Positions 1 through 5,205 are shown, counted from the first letter of the stretch. The stretch is 6,269 bases of DNA from an uncultured bacterium (GCA_903876465.1 CAIRAF010000099.1:1-6269), one strand, 5' to 3'. Translations and numbers: made by a program. The notes: generated from the letters alone by a model not told the origin.

Positions 1-819
1 ATGAGCAAGTGGAACATCATAAGCCGCTTCTGATTGAGCGATCTCATTATTGTGGTGAATAGATATATGATCAATACCACCTGTATGAATATCAAATGGT
101 TGACCCAAAATCATTCTAGACATGGCTGAACATTCAATGTGCCAACCCGGAAAACCTTTACCCCAAGGACTATCCCAACCGAGTATTATTGTTTCTCCAC
201 CAACATCTTGCTTTGCAGATAATTTCCAAACAGCAAAATCCTTAGGATTTTTCTTTTCCGTATTTACAGCTATACGTCCATGTGTTTCCTCGGTCTTTTC
301 ATTTCCACCTAGTTTGCCATAGTTTTTAAATTTACTAGTATCAAAATACACACCGTCACTAGTTTTATAGGCAAAACCCTTTTCTTCAAGTTTTTTCACG
401 AGATCAATATCTTCATTGACAGTGTCGCTTGCTCTAGGAAAATTTTGGGGCAATTCAATATGAAGCTCTTTTAGATCTTCAACAAAAGCATCAAAATACT
501 TTGTTCCAATTTCACGCATAGCAGAAAGTGAAAGAGACATATTCTCACGAATAAGAGCTTTGGTCATTTTATCCTCTCCTTGGTCAGCGTCACTAGTTAG
601 GTGACCCACATCAGTAATATTTATTACTTGCTTGACTGTATAGTCATTATATTCAAAAACTCTACGCAAAGTATCTGCAAAGACATATGCGCGCAAGTTA
701 CCAATATGAGAACGGTCGTAGACGGTCGGCCCACAATGATACATGCCGACATTACCAACTTTGATTGGTTTAAAAACTTCTTTTTCTTTCGATAGGGAAT
801 TGTAAAGTTTTATATCCAT
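1..819 (-). CDS. cysS: Cysteinyl-tRNA synthetase, N-terminal 273 residues (cut by the left edge)
   Basis: This cytoplasmic class I aminoacyl-tRNA synthetase joins cysteine to tRNA-Cys using ATP. The reading frame, translated from the complement, starts MDIKLYNSLS and is open to base 1. The Rossmann-fold signature is present: MYHCGPTVYD with C29, then HIGN at residues 38-41, the family's version of HIGH. The zinc site that selects cysteine is complete: C29, C230 (in GWHIECSAM), H255 and E259 (in HHNNEIAQSEA). The stretch before the histidines reads GGIDHISIHH where GGxDxxFPHHENE is usual, a mild variation that keeps the ligands. The KMSKS loop and anticodon-binding domain, roughly the C-terminal 40 percent, lie outside the window. 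The start codon is 4 nt after the stop of the CorA-like gene, so the two are probably cotranscribed. I see no Shine-Dalgarno sequence before the start. The identification is very secure. Confidence 0.97.
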   Translation of the reverse strand, partial: MDIKLYNSLSKEKEVFKPIKVGNVGMYHCGPTVYDRSHIGNLRAYVFADTLRRVFEYNDYTVKQVINITDVGHLTSDADQGEDKMTKALIRENMSLSLSAMREIGTKYFDAFVEDLKELHIELPQNFPRASDTVNEDIDLVKKLEEKGFAYKTSDGVYFDTSKFKNYGKLGGNEKTEETHGRIAVNTEKKNPKDFAVWKLSAKQDVGGETIILGWDSPWGKGFPGWHIECSAMSRMILGQPFDIHTGGIDHISIHHNNEIAQSEAAYDVPLAH

Positions 820-823
820 ATAA

Positions 824-1747
824 TCAGACCCACTTTTTTTTCTTGAACCAGAACCAGATACCAAAGGATAGAATAATCATAAGTAAAATGATTGTCATCC
901 AACCATATGGCCTATCAACTAGTGGTACACCGACTCCTGGAATAGTGAATATAGATGCTACAAGAGTGAGTGGATAAAAGATGAAAGCAATAAGAGTAAG
1001 ATCTTTTATGATTTCATTCTGACGAGTATTTAGCAGGGAATCGTTAGTTTCGCGAAGATCTGCCAGTAGTTCGCGTGCATTAACTATCAATTCATGAATA
1101 TGATTGAAGTCATTCTTGATATCTTCAATATATGGTGCAAAATCAGCCCCAAAAATACTTTTTTCTGAACGTTCACTCATACTTGTCCAAATATCATGAT
1201 GAATTCTAGCTGTCTGTTTGAAATCAATTAGTTCACGGTTCAAATTTGAAAGATGTTCCACCATGTGGCGCTCATCACCTTTAAAAATACGATTTTCTGC
1301 TGATACAATGCCATCACGGATATTCTCAAGGTCATTCCTCATACCCGCATAGAGCCTTTTAATCATGTAGTAAAAGATGTGACCAGCATGTTCAATTTTC
1401 TCCTCTTTTCCAAGAATTTCATTTGCTTCAAAAATTTTAGCAAAGTATTCGAGTTGCTCAACTGCTTCAAAACGAGAAGTAATAAGAAAATGTTTACCAA
1501 TGACAAAGTCAACTTCACGATCGACTACTATATAAGAGTCATTATGCCTTGTACGAACTGGTAAAGTTAGGACTACCAAGGTGTACTCCTTATAGACGTC
1601 AATCTTTGCTAGTGAAGGAGAGCTTTTGAGTTCTTCGCCAACGAGAGGATGCAAATCATACCTTTTGACGAGGCTTGATATCTCATTTTCATCTGGTGAT
1701 TCAAGGTCGATCCAAACAATGCCACGATAGGTATGTGTTGTAGTCAT
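824..1747 (-). CDS. CorA-family divalent cation transporter-like protein lacking the GMN motif
   Basis: A 307-residue protein with CorA architecture: a soluble alpha/beta N-terminal domain (about 1-110), a long helical stretch (about 115-245) that forms the stalk helix in the family, then two membrane helices at about 249-268 and 282-302 and a basic tail (KKKKWV). CorA proteins form pentameric Mg2+/Co2+ channels in the inner membrane. The segment TLIAFIFYPLTLVASIF matches the family's first helix closely. Where CorA then has YGMN, this protein has FTIP (267-270), followed by GVGVPLVDRPYGW; the acidic MPEL loop is also missing. GMN is the selectivity signature of the family, so the ion or even the activity cannot be assumed. 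Length is normal (E. coli CorA 316). The gene leads an apparent two-gene unit with cysS. An extended -10 element ends 6 nt before the ATG, suggesting a leaderless message. Family membership is sure, substrate is not. Confidence 0.9.
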   Translation of the reverse strand: MTTTHTYRGIVWIDLESPDENEISSLVKRYDLHPLVGEELKSSPSLAKIDVYKEYTLVVLTLPVRTRHNDSYIVVDREVDFVIGKHFLITSRFEAVEQLEYFAKIFEANEILGKEEKIEHAGHIFYYMIKRLYAGMRNDLENIRDGIVSAENRIFKGDERHMVEHLSNLNRELIDFKQTARIHHDIWTSMSERSEKSIFGADFAPYIEDIKNDFNHIHELIVNARELLADLRETNDSLLNTRQNEIIKDLTLIAFIFYPLTLVASIFTIPGVGVPLVDRPYGWMTIILLMIILSFGIWFWFKKKKWV

Positions 1748-1748
1748 G

Positions 1749-1764
1749 ATTGCATTATCGCAAT
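1749..1764. repeat. Imperfectly spaced inverted repeat ATTGC-N6-GCAAT
   Basis: ATTGC (1749-1753) and GCAAT (1760-1764) are exact reverse complements around six bases. The repeat overlies the -10 of the CorA-like gene and the proposed -35 of the peptidase gene. Its half-site (TTGC/GCAA) is the same as in the neighbouring palindrome at 1778-1792, so both may be sites for one regulator. This is inferred from position and symmetry only. Confidence 0.4.
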
Positions 1765-1778
1765 TTACGTGTATTTAT
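1750..1778 (+). promoter_or_regulatory. Possible promoter of the S41 peptidase gene
   Basis: On the plus strand, TTGCAT (1750-1755) is followed after 17 nt by ATTTAT (1773-1778) with TG at 1770-1771. This mirrors the minus-strand promoter: each promoter's -35 overlaps the other's -10. The -10 is weak (3 of 6 bases). TAATAT at 1783-1788 is an alternative -10 but has no good -35. No Shine-Dalgarno sequence precedes the start at 1811. Confidence 0.3.
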
Positions 1779-1792
1779 GCAATAATATTGCA
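1778..1792. repeat. Palindrome TGCAAT-AAT-ATTGCA in the divergent spacer
   Basis: TGCAAT (1778-1783) and ATTGCA (1787-1792) are exact reverse complements around three bases. The site covers the -35 of the CorA-like gene, which is where an operator for a dimeric regulator would sit. No regulator gene is in the window. AT-rich spacers produce short palindromes by chance, so the operator role is uncertain. Confidence 0.45.
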
Positions 1793-1810
1793 ACATCTAA
1801 TTAAATAATT

Positions 1811-3022
1811 ATGGACTTCAATTTCAAAAACAAATTTTTACCTTATGGTATAACAGCTGTTATCGCCCTTATCGCAGTATTCTATGTTGGATTCTCTGTA
1901 GGCAAAAGCAACGCTCTTTTGGACGTCAATTCTGGCCTGACCAATACAACGGTTATCTCTCAAGACCAATTTGCACCTTTCTGGAAGACCTGGAATATTC
2001 TCAATGAAAAAGATGTCAATTCTACGAGTACTACTGATCAAGATAAGATTTGGGGGGCTATTCAAGGTCTAGCCGCATCATACAATGACCCATATACAGT
2101 ATTCTTTCCACCGACTCAGAATGCAATGTTTCAAAGTGATATTGCCGGTAATTTTGGTGGTGTAGGCATGGAGATTGGTATCAAAGATGGTCAACTGATT
2201 GTCATTGCTCCAGTCAAAGACAGTCCAGCTAGTCTTGCAGGAGTTAAAACCGGTGATCTTATATTGAATATCAATGGCACCTCTACTCAGGGAATGCCAG
2301 TCGATCAGGCTGTCAGTTACATTCGCGGACCAAAAGGAACAACTGTTTCTGTAACATTTCTACCAGTTGGTGCAAAAGATACTGTTGTAAGAAAAATTGT
2401 TCGAGATACTATCAACATTCCAACTCTTGATACAGTTAAATTGCCAGGCGGAATATTTGTCATCAGACTCTATAGCTTCACTGCACAATCTCCAGATCTA
2501 TTTAGAACAGCTTTAAGAGAATTTGTTTTGTCAGGAGATCATAAACTTATACTCGATCTTCGAGGTAATCCTGGTGGTTATCTAGACGCAGCGTGGGACA
2601 TGGCTTCATACTTCTTACCAGCAGGGAAGTTGGTTGTAACTGAGGATTTCGGAACAAAGGGTACGCCAAATGTCTTCAAAAGTAAGGGTTATGATGTATT
2701 TAATAGCAATCTAAAGATGTTTATTCTAGTCAATAGTGGCTCTGCATCAGCCTCAGAAATTCTCGCTGGAGCATTGTCAGAGCAAGGTGTAGCTAAGCTT
2801 GTGGGTACCAAGACGTTCGGTAAAGGTGTTGTTCAGGAACTTATCCCTATCACTGATGCCACTTCTCTCAAGGTCACTGTAGCGCGTTGGTTGACTCCTG
2901 GTGGTCATAATCTATCTCATGACGGCCTAGATCCTGCTTATGTAGTATCAGATGCTTCATCAACTCCTACGAACGATATAGTTCAGAATAAAGCTGTTGA
3001 TTTGCTTAACCAATTACCATAA
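1811..3022 (+). CDS. ctp: S41-family C-terminal processing peptidase (CtpA/Prc type) with PDZ domain
   Basis: A 403-residue membrane-anchored serine protease. Residues 12-31 are a single hydrophobic helix (signal anchor) after a short basic start, placing the rest outside the membrane. An N-terminal helical segment (about 50-110) is followed by a PDZ domain (about 113-187, with GNFGGVGMEI and SPASLAGVKTGDLILNING) that binds C-terminal tails of substrates. The S41 core follows: LILDLRGNPGGYLDAAWDMA (247-266), then NSGSASASEILAG. By the 25-residue Ser-Lys spacing of the family the catalytic residues are S313, K338 (TFGKG) and Q342, so all are present. The C-terminal part TPGGHNLSHDGLDPAYVV is also typical. 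The family trims or degrades envelope proteins. Start chosen because the first ATG precedes the anchor directly. rplI follows after 31 nt, so readthrough is possible. The identification is secure; the substrate is unknown. Confidence 0.95.
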   Translation: MDFNFKNKFLPYGITAVIALIAVFYVGFSVGKSNALLDVNSGLTNTTVISQDQFAPFWKTWNILNEKDVNSTSTTDQDKIWGAIQGLAASYNDPYTVFFPPTQNAMFQSDIAGNFGGVGMEIGIKDGQLIVIAPVKDSPASLAGVKTGDLILNINGTSTQGMPVDQAVSYIRGPKGTTVSVTFLPVGAKDTVVRKIVRDTINIPTLDTVKLPGGIFVIRLYSFTAQSPDLFRTALREFVLSGDHKLILDLRGNPGGYLDAAWDMASYFLPAGKLVVTEDFGTKGTPNVFKSKGYDVFNSNLKMFILVNSGSASASEILAGALSEQGVAKLVGTKTFGKGVVQELIPITDATSLKVTVARWLTPGGHNLSHDGLDPAYVVSDASSTPTNDIVQNKAVDLLNQLP

Positions 3023-3041
3023 TAGGAATCACTTAACCGAA

Positions 3042-3047
3042 TAATAT
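3042..3047 (+). promoter_or_regulatory. Possible -10 element of rplI
   Basis: TAATAT lies exactly 6 nt before the rplI ATG, the spacing expected if transcription begins on the start codon. There is no recognisable -35 and no TG extension. The region is AT-rich, so chance is a real alternative; rplI may simply be read from the peptidase transcript. Confidence 0.3.
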
Positions 3048-3053
3048 AAATAT

Positions 3054-3497
3054 ATGAAAATTGTTCTACTTAAAGATGTAAAAAATGTTGGAAAGAAGCA
3101 TGATATTAAAGATGTAAATGATGGTCATGCCTTAAACCTCCTTATTCCAAAAGGTTTGGCAATCGCTGCCACACCTTCAGCAATAAAGAATGTAGAGACT
3201 GAAAAATCAAAGATGGCAGGTGAGATGAAGGTTCAACACGAGCTTCTTATTCAAAATATAAAAGCTATAGAAGCCACAGTTCTCAATATTTCAGGAAAAG
3301 CTAATGATAAAGGACTTCTTTTTGCTGGTATTCATAAAGAAGAAATTATTAAGCAGCTTCACGAGCAAGCTCGCATTGAACTTGAACCATCATTCATTGA
3401 AATGGATCATCCACTGAAGACTGTTGGTGACCATGTTATTTCTATTAAGGCTGGAGGAAAGTCTGCACAGTTGAAGGTTGTTGTGAAGGCACTTTAA
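3054..3497 (+). CDS. rplI: 50S ribosomal protein L9
   Basis: A 147-residue protein of the usual L9 length (148-150). The N-terminal rRNA-binding domain begins MKIVLLKDVKNVGKKHDI and carries the family signature at residues 24-36 (GHALNLLIPKGLA, usually GYARNFLIPKGLA). A charged helix (about 41-75) links to the C-terminal domain (about 76-147), which includes GKANDKGLLFAGIHKEEI and ends in a beta hairpin, VISIKAGGKSAQLKVVV. L9 binds 23S rRNA near the L1 stalk and helps keep frame. Tyr to His and Arg to Leu in the signature are the only notable changes. L9 is absent from some CPR lineages but generally present in Parcubacteria, which fits the suggested source. The usual partners rpsF and rpsR are not next to it; it follows the S41 peptidase and abuts a convergent gene. 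No Shine-Dalgarno sequence is visible. Confidence 0.97.
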   Translation: MKIVLLKDVKNVGKKHDIKDVNDGHALNLLIPKGLAIAATPSAIKNVETEKSKMAGEMKVQHELLIQNIKAIEATVLNISGKANDKGLLFAGIHKEEIIKQLHEQARIELEPSFIEMDHPLKTVGDHVISIKAGGKSAQLKVVVKAL

Positions 3498-4037
3498 TTA
3501 CTTTTGCTTGATTGAGAGGTTAAAATCTGTGACATATTTCATACAATAATTCACAGCATTATCTTTTGTCATGGTTGAATCTGTATAATATTGGCAAAAG
3601 GCAGGTCTGTCATTATCCCGAGCTAACATAATCACACATTGCGCAGGAGACACGTCAGTCTGATTAACTTTTAGACATTCTTGTGGATCAAGATTTTGTC
3701 TCGCTCTTTGCAAATGATCAACTTTAAGTAGCATAGAGAAATACGAAAATAATATTGTTCCAATGCAGTATAGGGCAAATATTGCTGTACCGATTATTAA
3801 ACCATATTTAACGGCTGTTTTTTTACCTAAAAATGTTGATGTAACTATTGCAATAATTAATGGAATAAAATAAGTCACAGCCACCGCAATCCAGCTTTCA
3901 AATAAATAACCCGACGATGCAATAGTTGTTGAAATTACAATTATCACACCAAATGACAAGAAAACTGATATTACCAATCCTAGAAAAAAATGATTGATTT
4001 GATTAGTGCTGAACTTATTTACTTTCATGCTATGCAT
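3498..4037 (-). CDS. Unrecognised three-helix membrane protein with a cysteine-patterned C-terminal domain
   Basis: I cannot assign a function. The 179-residue frame has a short basic start, three hydrophobic helices (about 17-40, 48-70 and 76-101), then a polar C-terminal domain of about 75 residues. That domain has regularly spaced cysteines, C121, C134, C148 and C165, in a helical context (QCVIMLARDNDRPAFCQ), like short Cys-bracketed helical repeats that I recall from other CPR proteins; an odd number of membrane helices could place it outside the cell, where disulfides form. The topology is not settled by the sequence. The longer start ATG (4037) overlaps a good extended -10 (TGC TAATAT, 4036-4044). 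The second ATG, at 4028 (residue 4), lies 7 nt after that -10 and may be the true start of a leaderless message. The stop codon touches that of rplI without a spare base. Confidence 0.75.
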   Translation of the reverse strand: MHSMKVNKFSTNQINHFFLGLVISVFLSFGVIIVISTTIASSGYLFESWIAVAVTYFIPLIIAIVTSTFLGKKTAVKYGLIIGTAIFALYCIGTILFSYFSMLLKVDHLQRARQNLDPQECLKVNQTDVSPAQCVIMLARDNDRPAFCQYYTDSTMTKDNAVNYCMKYVTDFNLSIKQK

Positions 4038-4044
4038 ATTAGCA
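4036..4044 (-). promoter_or_regulatory. Extended -10 promoter of the three-helix membrane protein gene
   Basis: On the minus strand TGC TAATAT reads from 4044 to 4036. Seven nt further is the ATG at 4028, so transcription would start on that codon. The upstream -35 region falls in the T-rich tail of the rpmA terminator and shows no clear match. Because the rpmA terminator intervenes, a separate promoter is expected here. Confidence 0.45.
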
Positions 4045-4060
4045 TAATATAAAACACAAC

Positions 4061-4086
4061 AAAAAGAGGGAAGTTACCCTCTTTTT
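4061..4086 (-). terminator. Rho-independent terminator of rpmA
   Basis: Perfect 10-bp arms, AAAAAGAGGG (4061-4070) and CCCTCTTTTT (4077-4086), enclose a six-base loop. Read on the minus strand the stem ends in TTTTTG, 25 nt after the rpmA stop codon. A T-tract also follows on the plus strand (to 4088), so the hairpin could work in both directions. Confidence 0.88.
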
Positions 4087-4110
4087 TTCTAATTCCTAAT
4101 TACTAACTTC

Positions 4111-4383
4111 CTATCGAACATGCACAATCTTCTTTCTTATGATGTCATTATTGAATGAAGTCTTTCTCTTTGTTGAAAAGACCACTACACCGTCCTTCAT
4201 AGCGAAAAGGGTATCATCCTTGGCACGAGATACATTAGCCCCTGGGAGAACGTCTGTACCACGCTGACGGACGATAATCTGGCCAGTTGTAGCCTGTTGT
4301 CCATGATTGATTTTAACCCCCAAATACTGAGGATTTGAATCGCGACCGTTTTTTGACGAACCTGCTGCTTTTTTATGGGCCAT
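4111..4383 (-). CDS. rpmA: 50S ribosomal protein L27
   Basis: A 90-residue protein of normal length. The start MAHKKAAGSSKNGRDS matches the conserved bacterial N-terminus (usually MAHKKGGGSTRNGRDS), the flexible tail that reaches toward the peptidyl transferase centre. The core QYLGVKINHGQQATTGQIIV and RQRGTDVLPGANV is diagnostic; the C-terminus is basic. There is no Firmicutes-type cleavable extension before the MAHKK start. Genes for L21 (rplU) and Obg, the usual neighbours, are not adjacent: rpmA stands alone, with its own promoter about 60 nt upstream and its own terminator. No Shine-Dalgarno sequence is seen before the ATG. The identification is secure. Confidence 0.98.
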   Translation of the reverse strand: MAHKKAAGSSKNGRDSNPQYLGVKINHGQQATTGQIIVRQRGTDVLPGANVSRAKDDTLFAMKDGVVVFSTKRKTSFNNDIIRKKIVHVR

Positions 4384-4441
4384 GGTAGTGAGTAAATGGG
4401 GCTGTTAATTAGTGCTTTTATTTGCTTTGTGTTGTCCGACT

Positions 4442-4470
4442 AGAATAACACAAGGTTTAATTACTTGCAA
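4442..4470 (-). promoter_or_regulatory. Promoter of rpmA
   Basis: On the minus strand, TTGCAA (4465-4470) and TATTCT (4442-4447) are separated by exactly 17 nt, and TG stands one base before the -10 (extended -10). Both hexamers match the sigma-70 consensus in four of six bases. The predicted start near 4435 gives a leader of about 50 nt, with no ribosome-binding site visible. Confidence 0.6.
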
Positions 4471-4484
4471 CAGGAAAGTCGGTG

Positions 4485-4551
4485 TAGCCATTAATCGCCT
4501 TAAAACCAGCCAATAAAGCCTAAAAAAGGTCAAAATCCTGTAGAATGGCTA
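4485..4551. repeat. Widely spaced inverted repeat TAGCCATT...AATGGCTA
   Basis: TAGCCATT (4485-4492) and AATGGCTA (4544-4551) are exact reverse complements, 51 bases apart. They share the hexamer AGCCAT with the tighter inverted repeat at 4577-4598. Confidence 0.5.
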
Positions 4552-4576
4552 GGAATATAGGTATTTTGGGTGTAAA

Positions 4577-4598
4577 ATATGGCTCTGTTAAGCCATAT
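4577..4598. repeat. Inverted repeat ATATGGCT-N6-AGCCATAT upstream of the promoter
   Basis: Exact 8-bp arms at 4577-4584 and 4591-4598 enclose CTGTTA. The repeat ends 16 bases before the -35 of the transglycosylase-like gene, a position typical of an activator or repressor site. It lacks a plus-strand T-tract, so it does not look like a terminator in that direction. Confidence 0.55.
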
Positions 4599-4614
4599 AA
4601 TCAGTGTTAGGGTC

Positions 4615-4643
4615 TTGACTTTATAGACGATAGATGCTAAACT
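4615..4643 (+). promoter_or_regulatory. Strong sigma-70-type promoter of the transglycosylase-like gene
   Basis: TTGACT (4615-4620) matches the -35 consensus in five of six bases. Seventeen nt later stands TAAACT (4638-4643), preceded by TGC at 4635-4637, an extended -10. The start would be near 4650, giving a leader of about 49 nt. This is the best promoter in the window. Confidence 0.8.
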
Positions 4644-4698
4644 GTATCCCTGGTGAGCTAGAGTTGCGACATGCTAACTTTAACTCATTTTTTAATTT

Positions 4699-5166
4699 AT
4701 GATTGAACTTACAACAGGTATCGCATTCTTGGTCACATCACTTTATGGTGGTACGGCCCAGGCAGCGACAGTTACAGTTTCGACTTCGACACAATCTCAT
4801 ACCGAACAGGCAACTTCTACAGATGAATCTCGCTTCATGGACTCAAAGACCGTTGAAGCATATATCCGTAGTCAGAATGCCGACCAGCCGATCCTCGTCG
4901 ATATTGCACGTTGTGAGTCAACCTTTAGACAGTTTGACCCTACAGGTAATATTCTCCGCGGTAAGGTTAATAAGGGCGACGTAGGCGTCATGCAGATCAA
5001 TGAAAAGTATCATGCAGACGAAGCAGCTCGACTTGGCTATAACATATATACAGTTGAGGGCAACGTAGCCTTTGGACGATATTTGTATAACAAGTATGGT
5101 TCAGACCCTTGGTCATCATCAGCTCCATGTTGGACTGATGGGGCACAGCTCGCAGTCAACAAGTAA
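4699..5166 (+). CDS. Secreted lysozyme-like / lytic transglycosylase-like protein
   Basis: A 155-residue exported protein that probably cleaves peptidoglycan glycan strands. Residues 1-22 form a signal peptide ending GTAQA before ATVTV, then a Ser/Thr-rich linker to about 45. The lysozyme-like domain contains IARCESTFRQFD (69-80), where E73 is the expected catalytic acid, GVMQIN (96-101), the classic transglycosylase motif, and YLYNKYGSDPWSSSAPCW near the end. C72 and C144 probably form a disulfide. The domain is compact, and I recall proteins of this shape from many CPR genomes. The signal peptide is odd: no Lys or Arg precedes the hydrophobic core and residue 3 is Glu. An in-frame stop at 4693-4695 rules out a longer start. 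It is transcribed alone from the promoter at 4615-4643 and ends in its own terminator. No Shine-Dalgarno sequence is visible. Confidence 0.88.
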   Translation: MIELTTGIAFLVTSLYGGTAQAATVTVSTSTQSHTEQATSTDESRFMDSKTVEAYIRSQNADQPILVDIARCESTFRQFDPTGNILRGKVNKGDVGVMQINEKYHADEAARLGYNIYTVEGNVAFGRYLYNKYGSDPWSSSAPCWTDGAQLAVNK

Positions 5167-5182
5167 TACTATATAAATAGGG

Positions 5183-5205
5183 AGGCCTCCATAACGGAGG
5201 CTTTT
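5183..5205 (+). terminator. Rho-independent terminator of the transglycosylase-like gene
   Basis: GCCTCC (5185-5190), loop ATAAC and GGAGGC (5196-5201) form a 6-bp GC-rich stem, extendable by two weaker pairs, followed by TTTTCTATATT. It begins 16 nt after the stop codon. Confidence 0.87.

Larger units (their letters stand above)
1748..1782 (-). promoter_or_regulatory. Promoter of the CorA-like gene, predicted leaderless
   Basis: On the minus strand there is an extended -10 element TGC+GATAAT (hexamer at 1754-1759, TGC at 1760-1762) and a -35-like TTGCAT at 1777-1782, with exactly 17 nt between hexamers. Six bases (1748-1753) separate the -10 from the ATG, so initiation at the normal distance would fall on the A of the start codon. 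The -35 matches the consensus in only three bases; the extended -10 is the stronger evidence. Confidence 0.55.
4384..4698. other. 315-bp divergent spacer between rpmA and the transglycosylase-like gene
   Basis: No protein gene or known RNA is recognisable here. It holds the minus-strand promoter of rpmA (4442-4470), the plus-strand promoter at 4615-4643, and between them four copies of the hexamer AGCCAT or its complement ATGGCT (4486-4491, 4545-4550, 4579-4584, 4591-4596) arranged as two inverted pairs. The two predicted leaders are roughly 50 nt each. Short frames exist on both strands but none has support. Confidence 0.6.

Noticed and set aside
122..322. A 66-codon open frame on the plus strand.
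   Set aside because: It is antisense to cysS, whose full motifs prove the minus frame; its own protein has no recognisable features.
601..795. A 64-codon open frame on the plus strand.
   Set aside because: It lies opposite the N-terminal catalytic part of cysS and is a shadow frame.
1379..1564. A 61-codon frame on the plus strand, rich in Phe and Asn.
   Set aside because: It is antisense to the CorA-like gene; the composition reflects AT-rich complement, not a protein.
1838..2065. A 75-codon frame on the minus strand.
   Set aside because: It is antisense to the S41 peptidase, and no promoter or motif supports it.
4405..4491. A 28-codon minus-strand frame (MATPTFLLQV...) upstream of rpmA.
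   Set aside because: It spans the predicted rpmA promoter and has no start signal or conserved look.
4384..4698. A riboswitch, tRNA or other structured RNA in the long divergent spacer.
   Set aside because: I could not find a cloverleaf, a known aptamer core or a terminator-antiterminator pair; the only structures are the AGCCAT inverted repeats.
4703..4984. A 93-codon frame overlapping the transglycosylase-like gene in another frame.
   Set aside because: The protein is rich in Arg, Gln and Ser with no domain, whereas the 4699 frame has a signal peptide and lysozyme motifs.
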